NCBI RefSeq assembly: GCF_019655435.1
Contig: NZ_BPFH01000003.1
Coordinates: 186,001-250,000 of the forward strand
Direction of reading: 5' to 3'
Origin: Jannaschia pagri
GTDB taxonomy: Bacteria > Pseudomonadota > Alphaproteobacteria > Rhodobacterales > Rhodobacteraceae
DNA: 64,000 nt
This document shows, piece by piece, positions 9,939 through 18,200 of the stretch. The position numbers and the translations under genes are program-made. The notes beneath the pieces are model-generated. The model was given only the letters and a program-made list of their open reading frames with translations. It had not been told where the DNA came from and did not search any database. Every line of letters begins with the position of its first letter. Positions within the stretch are counted from its first letter, which is position 1.

Positions 9939-9956
9939 TGTCAATCAAGCTAGACA
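9939..9956. promoter_or_regulatory. PpsR/CrtJ-type palindrome upstream of bchC
   Basis: TGT-N12-ACA with TGT at 9939-9941 and ACA at 9954-9956, the consensus bound by the aerobic repressor PpsR (CrtJ). It lies in the 110-base crtF-bchC gap, 72 bases before the bchC GTG. This gap is the only long one between crtE and bchY, so it probably contains the bchC promoter. Only one full site is visible; the usual second site is not recognisable at eight-base spacing. Confidence 0.8.
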
Positions 9957-9977
9957 TCTAATCTGTAAACTTGAGGT

Positions 9978-11093
9978 CTATTTTTCTGCGGACAGGACAT
10001 GCGTCACAAATGGCCGCGTGGTCCCATGATCGACAGTCGACGCGAAGCCGGCTGCACCCATCATTTCGCGTATGACCTGCGGACTCCGAGCACGCCCGGT
10101 TCCCATCGCCATACAATAAAACGCAAAATACGCATCGCCTGCGGGATGGGGCCGGTCCCCACCGGTCATGGGTTCGCTCACCACAAGACGACCGCCTTCC
10201 GGCAAGGCCGCGTGGACGGCGCGCAGCAGGTCCATGACCGTGGTGTCACTATGGTCGTACAAGACGCGCACCAGTGTGATGACATCGGCCCCGACCGGCA
10301 GCGGATCGTCGCGAAAGCTGCCTGCCGTGATCTGCACGCGATCCGTCAAACCCGTCGCCGCGAATCTGTCACGCGCGCCTGACACTACTGGTGGCAGATC
10401 GAACAGATGAAGGGCTGGTGCCCCATGGCGTTGCCCCAGCGCTGATAGGAAAGCACCGGTCCCACCGCCGATGTCCAGGACCGTTCCAGCCTTGGATAGA
10501 TCACAGCGGCGCAGGGTTTCCTCGGCCACCAGGCCCTGGCTGTCGCTCATCAAATCGGAATAGCGCCGCGCGGTGTCAGGATCCTGGGCCGCCGCCGCGC
10601 CGAAGACATAGGGCCAGAACTTGGACAGCTCCGTTTCAGCGCCCCCAAGGACGGCGAGGGGGTCGGCGAGGTCGCGATAGAGCACATGATGGTGGGAGAT
10701 CATCGCCTCCAGACCGGGAACACCAAGGATCGCGGCGCCCTTGCGGGCCAGCCCATAGCCATCCCGCGTCCGCCGCATCAAGCCGAGCGACACTGCCGCG
10801 TTGCAGAGGATCTCGATCCGATCCGCAGTCAAGGCCGTCCCGCGCGCCAAGGCGGGCGCCGTGGCCGGCCCGTCGAACAGGCGATGGAGCAATCGCAACT
10901 CCACCACAGCAAACAAGACCTGGGAGTGGACGAAACCCCCGACCAGATCGAACAACGCCTCTCCGTCCCGCCGCGCGATCCGGCGCAGACAGGGCACAGC
11001 GGCGCAAAACGACTGAAACCGACGAGACGCCACAAGGCGCAGCGCCCAGCCGGGACCACGGGGCGCCTGGGGCGACGGCTCTGCCAGGGTCAT
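9978..11093 (-). CDS. crtF: Hydroxyneurosporene O-methyltransferase
   Basis: SAM-dependent methylation of the C1 hydroxyl of the acyclic carotenoid (demethylspheroidene-type substrate) in spheroidene synthesis. The 371-residue protein has an N-terminal dimerisation/winged-helix part (about 40-110) and a Rossmann methyltransferase domain with SAM motif VLDIGGGTG at residues 205-213. LHLFDLPPVV and RVLYDHSD follow as in plant-type O-methyltransferases. The ATG overlaps the crtE stop as ATGA. The position between crtE and bchC is the standard one in purple bacteria. Confidence 0.95.
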   Translation of the reverse strand: MTLAEPSPQAPRGPGWALRLVASRRFQSFCAAVPCLRRIARRDGEALFDLVGGFVHSQVLFAVVELRLLHRLFDGPATAPALARGTALTADRIEILCNAAVSLGLMRRTRDGYGLARKGAAILGVPGLEAMISHHHVLYRDLADPLAVLGGAETELSKFWPYVFGAAAAQDPDTARRYSDLMSDSQGLVAEETLRRCDLSKAGTVLDIGGGTGAFLSALGQRHGAPALHLFDLPPVVSGARDRFAATGLTDRVQITAGSFRDDPLPVGADVITLVRVLYDHSDTTVMDLLRAVHAALPEGGRLVVSEPMTGGDRPHPAGDAYFAFYCMAMGTGRARSPQVIREMMGAAGFASTVDHGTTRPFVTHVLSAEK

Positions 11094-11959
11094 TCGGCTG
11101 GCGTGCGGTGGTGGGCGGGGGTGAGACGCTTGGCCGTGCGGCGCACCATATCCGCCAGCATCGCCTCACCAGGACAAGCGGGGATGGAGGCGATGGCGCC
11201 CGAGAGGATATCCTCCAACCGGCGGATCGCGCCGTCGACACCGTATTTGGTTACCGCACTGGGACGGTCATGGGCCACGTCTTGCCCTGTGGGTTTGCCA
11301 GTCACATCAGACGGTTGCAGCACATCCAAAAGGTCGTCGGCAACCTGGAACGCCTCCCCGATCCGGGCGCCCAGATCGGTCCAGGGGTCAGGCTCCTGCC
11401 CCGCTGCTAGAGCGCCCATGCGGGTGGCCGCCGTGAACAAAGCCCCCGTTTTGGCCCGATGATAGGTTGCCAGGTCGATTTCCGCCTCGCTCTCCCACCC
11501 CTGACCGGCGCAAATGCCGTGGGGCATCCCGGTATAGCGTGCGAGCTCCGCCGTGAGGGCAAGCCCTCGGACCGCATCGGCCGGGTCCACTTGCGACAGC
11601 ACGTCGAACCCGAGCACGATCAGGCTGTCACCGGTCAGAAGGGCAATCGGCTCATCATAGGCCAGATGCACCGTCGGCTTGCCGCGCCGAATATCGGCGT
11701 CGTCAAAGCAGGGCATGTCGTCATGGACCAGCGATGCACAATGGATAAGCTCAATGGCTGTCGCCGCAGCATCGGAGACGTCGGGACGATCATCCCCACA
11801 GGCAATGGCGACGGACATGGCAATTGTTGGCCGGATGCGCGCGCCCCCGGGCTTCACCGCGTGGTGCAAAGCGGCAGCCAGACGTTCGGGGGGCCTGGCA
11901 CGGGTGGCGCGGGCCAACGCCCCGTCAACGGCGGCTTCAATTCGGGCGGTTAGGGGCAT
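11090..11959 (-). CDS. crtE: Geranylgeranyl diphosphate synthase
   Basis: Condenses allylic diphosphates with isopentenyl diphosphate to C20 GGPP for carotenoids and the bacteriochlorophyll esterifying alcohol. The start is MPLTARIEAAVDGAL at 11959, with GGAGG seven bases upstream; an in-frame ATG nine codons earlier lies in the operator region and has no binding site. The first aspartate-rich motif DDMPCFDD is at residues 80-87 and the second DDLLD at 208-212. The 289-residue length is typical. It is the first gene of the leftward superoperon, and the divergent crtD promoter region carries two repressor palindromes. Confidence 0.95.
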   Translation of the reverse strand: MPLTARIEAAVDGALARATRARPPERLAAALHHAVKPGGARIRPTIAMSVAIACGDDRPDVSDAAATAIELIHCASLVHDDMPCFDDADIRRGKPTVHLAYDEPIALLTGDSLIVLGFDVLSQVDPADAVRGLALTAELARYTGMPHGICAGQGWESEAEIDLATYHRAKTGALFTAATRMGALAAGQEPDPWTDLGARIGEAFQVADDLLDVLQPSDVTGKPTGQDVAHDRPSAVTKYGVDGAIRRLEDILSGAIASIPACPGEAMLADMVRRTAKRLTPAHHRTPAE

Positions 11960-11980
11960 GGCCGATCCTCCGGCTGCATA

Positions 11981-11998
11981 TGTCATTGTAAAATGACA
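11981..11998. promoter_or_regulatory. PpsR/CrtJ-type palindrome, crtE-proximal
   Basis: TGT-N12-ACA (11981-11983 and 11996-11998) in the 97-base crtE/crtD divergent region. It begins 22 bases upstream of the crtE start codon, a position suited to repressing crtE under aerobic or bright-light conditions. Confidence 0.85.
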
Positions 11999-12003
11999 CT
12001 AGG

Positions 12004-12021
12004 TGTAACATTAGTTGGACA
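12004..12021. promoter_or_regulatory. PpsR/CrtJ-type palindrome, crtD-proximal
   Basis: Second TGT-N12-ACA (12004-12006 and 12019-12021), only five bases from the first. Closely spaced pairs allow cooperative binding of PpsR tetramers, so both divergent promoters are probably controlled together. Confidence 0.85.
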
Positions 12022-12056
12022 TACAAGGAGCGCTGTCAACCGGCGTAAGGGGTGCA

Positions 12057-13613
12057 ATGTCTCAACGTGTCATGATTATCGGTGCAGGAATCGGGGGCCT
12101 GGCCGCCGCGATGCGCCTGGCCCACGCTGGCTGTGACGTGACCGTGCTGGAACGCGCCACGGCGCCGGGCGGCAAAATGCGGACCGTCGACAGCTCTGCG
12201 GGCCCGGTGGACGCGGGGCCAACGGTCCTGACGTTGCGCCATGTCTTTGACGACCTGTTTGGCGCCTGCGGCACCTCCGTCGACGACCATGTGAGCCTAG
12301 AGCCCTTGGACGTCCTGGCCCGTCACCATTGGGATGACGGCAGCACCCTTGATTTGTTTGCCAATCCGGATCGATCCCTGGCTGCCATCGCAGAGTTCGC
12401 GGGCGATGCCGCCGCGCGTCAGTTCAAGGCGTTTCACGCGACCACCTCACAGCTTTTCGACGCCTTCGAAGGCCCCATGATGCAAGCGCCCGCCCCCTCG
12501 GCCAGCGCCATGACCCCGGTTGTTCTGCGCCAACCGGCGCTGCTGCCCGCGATGGCCCCCGGCCTGAGCATGGCGCAGGCGCTTGCCTTGCGGTTCACCG
12601 ATAAACGGCTCCGACAGCTGTTCGGTCGCTATGCCACCTATGTGGGTGGGGTGCCGACGGCGGCACCGGCCCTGCTGTCGCTGATCTGGAGCGCCGAATC
12701 ACGCGGTGTATGGGCGGTGACAGGCGGGATGCACCGACTGGCCAAGGCCATGCAACGGGTAGCAGAGGCCGCAGGCGCGCACTTTCATTTCAACGCAGAG
12801 GTTACCCGGATCGAAGAGAACGGGGGCCGCGTTGCTGCCGTCCATACCGCAGAACAGAGGCACCCCTGCGATGTGGTCGTCTTCAACGGCGATCCCCGTG
12901 CGTTGAGCCTCGGGCTGTTGGGGGCCACAGCGGGCGTGCCGACGCGTGCGGTGATGCCGCGCAGCCTGTCCGCCTTTGTGTGGTCCTTTGCGGCCAGGGT
13001 CACGGGGCGCCCGCCGGCCCATCACAACGTCTTCTTCAGCCACCGGCCAAACAGCGAATTCCCCCAGATCGCTGACAACCGGCTGCCCGACGATCCGACG
13101 TTGTATGTCTGCGCCCAAGACCGGGGCAACGGCGCCGATCCGAGCGGGGCCGAGCGGTTCGAAATCATTCTGAACGGCCCACCCCGGTCGGGTGTCGTTG
13201 CCATCCCGGAGGAGCAAGAAAGATGCCGAGAGACGACCTTCACACGCCTCGCAGAGATGGGACTAACCTTCGACAAGACCCCAGACGTCAGAGCGCTGAC
13301 CACGCCGGAGCAGTTCAACAAGCGGTTCCCGGGCTCGGACGGCTCCCTCTACGGGCGATCCCCGCACGGGATGATGGCGGCGTTTGCGCGCCCAACGGCA
13401 CGGACGGATCTGCCGGGGCTGTATCTGGCGGGCGGGGGGACCCATCCGGGGGCGGGGGTGCCCATGGCGGCCACGTCCGGACGGCTCGCGGCAGATGCGA
13501 TCTTGACGGACCTTGCTTCGACCTCTCGGTTCCGGCGGACGGCTACGCCTGGTGGTACATCGACGGCCTCTCTGACGACGGCCAACGCGCGATCTCGATC
13601 ATTGCCTTCATAG
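12057..13613 (+). CDS. crtD: Methoxyneurosporene (hydroxyneurosporene) desaturase
   Basis: FAD-dependent C3,4 desaturase of acyclic carotenoids. Starting at MSQRVMIIGAGIGG (12057) the product has 518 residues; an upstream ATG at 12015 overlaps the repressor palindrome and is not preferred. The dinucleotide-binding motif GAGIGG is at residues 9-14 with VLER at the end of the second strand. The C-terminal FAD block GLYLAGGGTHPGAGVPMAA is intact. The last 25-30 residues (from about SRFRRTATPGG) are low-complexity and read through the beginning of the crtC homology in another frame, so the biological C-terminus may be of little functional value. It diverges from crtE. Confidence 0.93.
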   Translation: MSQRVMIIGAGIGGLAAAMRLAHAGCDVTVLERATAPGGKMRTVDSSAGPVDAGPTVLTLRHVFDDLFGACGTSVDDHVSLEPLDVLARHHWDDGSTLDLFANPDRSLAAIAEFAGDAAARQFKAFHATTSQLFDAFEGPMMQAPAPSASAMTPVVLRQPALLPAMAPGLSMAQALALRFTDKRLRQLFGRYATYVGGVPTAAPALLSLIWSAESRGVWAVTGGMHRLAKAMQRVAEAAGAHFHFNAEVTRIEENGGRVAAVHTAEQRHPCDVVVFNGDPRALSLGLLGATAGVPTRAVMPRSLSAFVWSFAARVTGRPPAHHNVFFSHRPNSEFPQIADNRLPDDPTLYVCAQDRGNGADPSGAERFEIILNGPPRSGVVAIPEEQERCRETTFTRLAEMGLTFDKTPDVRALTTPEQFNKRFPGSDGSLYGRSPHGMMAAFARPTARTDLPGLYLAGGGTHPGAGVPMAATSGRLAADAILTDLASTSRFRRTATPGGTSTASLTTANARSRSLPS

Positions 13614-14437
13614 GCTCGGTCTTTTCGCCCTGGTACCGGTGGAGCGGTCGCAAGGCCCCCGAAAACCACGTCTGCCTGAACGTCGTGACCTATGGCGCGG
13701 GCGGACGCTGGACCATGACGGACCGGGGGCGCGAGGCCCTGCGTCTGACCGATCAGACGATGACCATCGGTCCGTCCTCGCTCCGATGGGACCAGGGCAA
13801 ACTGGTAATCGACATCTCCGAACTCTCGACGCCCCACGGCCAACCGATCCGGGGTCAGGTCACGGTTCACCCCAGCGCGGTCACCGATATCGAGGTCCCC
13901 CTGACCGATGACGGCGCCCATATCTGGCGACCCTTTGCGCCGACGGCACGTATCGAGGTGGACATCGACCGACCGGGCTGGACCTGGTCCGGGCACGGAT
14001 ACCTGGACGCAAACTTCGGCCTGCGCGCGTTGGAGGCGGATTTCGATTACTGGACCTGGGGGCGCTTTCCTGTGGCCGAGGGCTCGGTCGCGTTTTACGA
14101 CGCAGTGCGCCGCGACGGATCGGCCCTGAACGTGGCGCTCCGCTTCGGCAAAGACGGCTCCTGCACGCCGATAGATGCCCCGCCGTTGCAAAGGTTCCGC
14201 CGCTCGAACTGGCTCGTGCGGCGCGAAACCCGGTGCGATGCTGGCCATCGTCCACGCCAGGTCAAAGCGATGCTAGACGCGCCCTTCTACAATCGCTGCG
14301 CCGTGGAAACGGTTATCGACGGGCAACGCACGACCGGCGTCTATGAAGCGCTGGATCTCAACCGGTTCCGTGGCCCTTGGCTGATGCCCATGCTGGCGGT
14401 GCGGGTCCCCCGGCGCAAAGGCTGGCGCTTTTCCTAA
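13223..14437 (+). CDS. crtC: Hydroxyneurosporene synthase (carotenoid 1,2-hydratase); start uncertain
   Basis: Hydrates the terminal double bond of neurosporene-type carotenoids, the first step of the spheroidene branch. Family homology begins at about 13517 (FDLSVPADGYAWWYIDG) and runs to the stop, with IAFIGSVFSPWYRWSGR, WTMTDRGREALRL, DGAHIWRPFAPTARIEVD, GHGYLDANFG and QVKAMLDAPFYNR. No in-frame ATG, GTG or TTG lies between the homology onset and 13223, so 13223 is given as the only conventional start; it has GGAGG ten bases upstream but lies 391 bases inside crtD and would add about 98 residues of shadow-frame sequence. A rare codon such as the ATT before GCCTTCATA could be used instead. 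Function is secure, N-terminus is not. Confidence 0.72.
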   Translation: MPRDDLHTPRRDGTNLRQDPRRQSADHAGAVQQAVPGLGRLPLRAIPARDDGGVCAPNGTDGSAGAVSGGRGDPSGGGGAHGGHVRTARGRCDLDGPCFDLSVPADGYAWWYIDGLSDDGQRAISIIAFIGSVFSPWYRWSGRKAPENHVCLNVVTYGAGGRWTMTDRGREALRLTDQTMTIGPSSLRWDQGKLVIDISELSTPHGQPIRGQVTVHPSAVTDIEVPLTDDGAHIWRPFAPTARIEVDIDRPGWTWSGHGYLDANFGLRALEADFDYWTWGRFPVAEGSVAFYDAVRRDGSALNVALRFGKDGSCTPIDAPPLQRFRRSNWLVRRETRCDAGHRPRQVKAMLDAPFYNRCAVETVIDGQRTTGVYEALDLNRFRGPWLMPMLAVRVPRRKGWRFS

Positions 14438-14473
14438 TCGCACCCCATATCGGGGGCGAGAAGGAGACAGATC

Positions 14474-15025
14474 ATGAGCGACTTTCCCGGCTGGCACGGC
14501 ACCACCATCATCGGCGTTCGTAAGGGCGGGCAAGTAGTCGTCGCAGGGGATGGACAGGTAAGCGTCGGGCAAACCGTCATGAAAGGCACCGCGCGCAAGG
14601 TGCGGCGTCTGACACCCGGCGGCCATGAGGTGGTTGCGGGCTTTGCCGGATCCACCGCGGACGCGTTCACCCTGCTCGAACGCCTGGAGGCCAAGCTGGA
14701 GGCCACACCCGGCCAACTGGCCCGCGCCAGTGTCGAACTGGCCAAGGACTGGCGGACGGACAAGTATCTCCAAAAGCTGGAGGCAATGCTGATCGTCACC
14801 GACGGCACGGATCTGTTCGTCATCACAGGGGCCGGCGATGTGCTGGAGCCGGAGCATGACGTGACCGCCATCGGGTCCGGCGGTAACTTTGCGCTCGCCG
14901 CGGCGCGGGCTTTGATGGACACGGAGGCGGATGCCGAAACCATCGCGCGAAAGGCCATGGGGATTGCCGCCGACATTTGCGTCTACACCAACGGCAATCT
15001 GACTGTGGAGACGATCAAACCGTAA
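14474..15025 (+). CDS. hslV: ATP-dependent protease proteolytic subunit HslV
   Basis: Threonine protease that forms a double hexameric ring and degrades proteins fed by the HslU ATPase. The 183-residue product has a short propeptide and the catalytic Thr10 in [32 protein letters not shown] and [17 protein letters not shown] are family blocks. AAGGAG lies seven bases before the ATG. It sits 36 bases after crtC and is the last conserved housekeeping gene before the accessory region. In many alphaproteobacteria hslU follows directly; here the next gene is a giant haloperoxidase gene, so hslU must be elsewhere. Confidence 0.96.
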   Translation: MSDFPGWHGTTIIGVRKGGQVVVAGDGQVSVGQTVMKGTARKVRRLTPGGHEVVAGFAGSTADAFTLLERLEAKLEATPGQLARASVELAKDWRTDKYLQKLEAMLIVTDGTDLFVITGAGDVLEPEHDVTAIGSGGNFALAAARALMDTEADAETIARKAMGIAADICVYTNGNLTVETIKP

Positions 15026-15250
15026 CGTCGCAGCGCAAGATTCTGTCGATGAAAAGCCGCCCACTGAAAGTTCCAGTCGATCACGAAGCAGTGAGTCGCC
15101 AATCGAACGGGGACCGAATCACTTTTAGATCTGAGTCGGTGTAGCACCTTGCAATAAATTAAATCAAATGGTTACGCCCAGTGCACAGGGTGTTGACTGA
15201 AAAAACGGCAAAATCAAGACGCGACATAACGTCTGCAGCTATGGAACAAA

Positions 15251-15281
15251 CACGACATTGTTATAAGCGAATAGTGTCGTG
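15251..15281 (+). promoter_or_regulatory. 12-bp hairpin abutting the start of the giant gene
   Basis: Bases 15251-15262 pair with 15270-15281 in RNA: ten Watson-Crick and two G-U pairs around a 7-base loop. The outer seven pairs are also a perfect DNA inverted repeat (CACGACA/TGTCGTG). The stem ends two bases before the ATG and occupies the place of a ribosome binding site, which is not visible. It could be a translational control element or a dyad operator. Confidence 0.6.
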
Positions 15282-15283
15282 CC

Positions 15284-18200
15284 ATGCCCAGACAGACCGT
15301 TGCCGCCCGCTGGAATGAGGTTGCACTAGAGGCGGTTCGCCTCGGCGATGCGAAACCCACGGAAATCACGCGAGCGCTGCACATCGCCCACGCGGCCATG
15401 TACGATGCCTGGGCCGCCTATGATGATGACGCCGTCGGGGCCTACGGCGATCTGACGGCGATCGGTGGCGGCAACCACATGTCCCATTCCACGGCGATCA
15501 GCTACGCGGCCCATGCCGCACTGGTCGAGGTGTTCCCCGATGCGCGGTTCCTATTCGACACGCTGCTGCGGGAACTGGCCGAACAGGCCGAGGAGATGGG
15601 CGAGACCCCACCCGAGGAAGCACGGGAGATCGGACTGGCGGCCGCGCGCGGCGTGCTTGAGGCACGGGCAACGGACGGCTCAAACGCCGACAACGATTTC
15701 GCTGACACCTCTGGCTATGAGCCGATCAACCCCGATAGCGGCGAGCCGGTCGTCGACCCCAATCACTGGCAGCCCTTGCGGGTGCCGAATGGAACGGTTC
15801 GAGACGAGAACGGCATTCCCATCGCGACCGACAACCCGGCGACCTATGACCTGCAAAAGCCGCTGACACCCCATTGGGGCGGCGTGACGCCTTTTGCCAT
15901 TGAGGCCGGTGACGCTTACCGACCGGGTCCCCCGCCGAAGCTGGGGGATTTTTCGCCTTACACCGATCAGACCGGCAAGGTGACGACAGGCGACGCGGCC
16001 TATCGGGAACAATTCGGCGCCGTCCTAGAGATCAGCGCAAACCTCACGTCGGAGCAGAAAGCGACCGCAGAATACTGGGCCGATGGCCCACGCTCCTCCA
16101 CGCCTCCGGGCCACTGGAACGAGATTGCCCAGGACGTGTCTCTGCGCGAAGGCCACACGCTCAGCGATGATGTGAAGTTCTTCTTTGCGCTCAACAACGC
16201 GCTCTTCGACACCGGCATTGCCGTCTGGGACGCAAAGTACGCCTACGATTATGTCCGGCCCCAAACAGCCATCCGGTATCTGTTCGACGGTCAGCAGGTC
16301 GAGGCGTGGATTGGGCCGAACCAGGGCGCGGGATTGATCGACGGGGGCGAATGGATCCCCTACCAAGATGTGACCTTTGTGACGCCACCGTTCCCAGAAT
16401 ATGGATCGGGCCATTCCGGGTTCTCCTATGCGGCGGCGACGATCATTGACTCCTTCACGGGCAGCGACGTTTTGTACGACGGCACCTCGCGCGGCGTGCA
16501 GGACCTGGACGAGGATGGACGCCGGGACCTGATTGGATCCTTCCGCACCGATAGTCTGACGTTCGAGGACTACGACGGGCCGGTGATCGAACTCACTTGG
16601 GACACTGTCTGGGACGCCGCAGCGGACGCCGGGCTGTCGCGCCTCTACGGGGGTATCCACATCCAAGATGGGGACCTGTCCGCGCGGGACGTCGGTGCCC
16701 AGGTCGCCCAGGACGTTTGGGCCGCCACATCGGCCCTGTTCACCCAGGGCGCATCGGTTGCACCGGTGCCTCAAGCCAGTTCAACCGCGCCATCAACGGG
16801 GCAGACAGAGGTCGTTCTGACGGAATCCGACGACGTCTTTGCGACGCTCAACAGCGGGAACATCGTGATTGCTGGGGGCCGTGGCGATGACGACATCACC
16901 GGCGGCACCGGCGACGATCTGTTGGACGGCGAAAACGGCGACGACATCGTCCAAGGCGGCGACGGCGCAGACACCGTCATCGGCGGTGCGGGAGACGACA
17001 CCCTTGTCGGCGGGGCCGGCGCAGACGTCTTCGTCGTCGCGGCCACCACAGATGGCGACGCCGATGTGATTGCCGATTACACCCGCGGCGAAGATCGGAT
17101 TGAACTGTCCGGGTTTGGTAATCGCATCTCACCCAGCGATGTTCGGTTGACCCGCGACGACGGCGATTTGGTCGTCACCTTCGCCAGCGGCCAATCCATC
17201 CGCTTGCAGGGCGTCAGTTCCCTGGCGGAGCTTTCCCTCGCCGACGTGGACCTAGTCAGCGACGCGCGCGATGTGGACCTGTCCGCCCTGCGCGATCTGT
17301 TGTTGACCGAAGCCGATGACACACTGATCAGCGAGGGGGACCTCGCCGATAATATCTTTGGCGGCGATGGAAACGACTCGCTCTCGGCCGGGGCCGGGGA
17401 CGACACCATCACCGGCGGGGCCGGCTCCGACACGATGAACGGGGGCGCGGGCGCCGATCTGTTCCGCATCACCGGACCCGATTTGGCGCCGGGGGCCGTG
17501 GACGTTATTCGGTCGTTCCAGTCGGGCATCGACAAGGTTCAGTTCATCGGCATTCCCGGTGTGTCGTCGCTGGGCGACCTGCGCCTGACCCGCGTGGATG
17601 GTGACCTAGCCGTTGATCTGGGCAATGGCGCCCTGGTGCAACTCGCAGGGATCACGCGCCTGTCTCAACTCAACCCGGTCGATGCGATCATAGGGGGCGA
17701 GGACCCGGAGTTGTCCGTCACGCTCACCCAGGACACCGGCAGCAGCGATGCCGACGGTGTGACCCGTCTGGCTGGCCTGTCGGGCGAAGTCTCGGACGAT
17801 TTGGGCGTCGCGACACTCGAAGTGCGCGCCGTGGGTGGCCGGTTCATCGACATCAGCAACCTTGTCCGCGCCGACGGAACCTTCTCGATCCCCTCGGCGG
17901 CGGTGCGCGGGGCGCTTGGCGAAGGCACCCATGACATCGAGTTCCGCGTCACCGACCAGGAGGGCAAGACCACCGAAGCGGCGCTGACCTTCACCATTGA
18001 TACCCAGATCGCTAGCCTGTCGGGGGACGTCGCAGCAACGCTTTCCGACGCGCTCGACAGCCTTATCCTCACCACGTCCGAGCCTTTGGACGTCGGCACG
18101 ACCTTGATCCCCGATGATGTGGATCTGCGCGATGGGGCGGGGACGGCGATTGAGATCGTCTCGGTCCAACAGCGCAGCGATACCGAGATTGAGATCACCC

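Noticed and set aside
9964-9981. Possible second PpsR half-site before bchC
   Set aside because: TGT is present but the expected ACA 12 bases later is TAT, so it does not meet the consensus.
16871-17460. Short tandem direct repeats that could suggest a CRISPR array
   Set aside because: The periodicity is 27 bases, in frame, and encodes GGxGxDxxx. There are no constant repeats with unique spacers.
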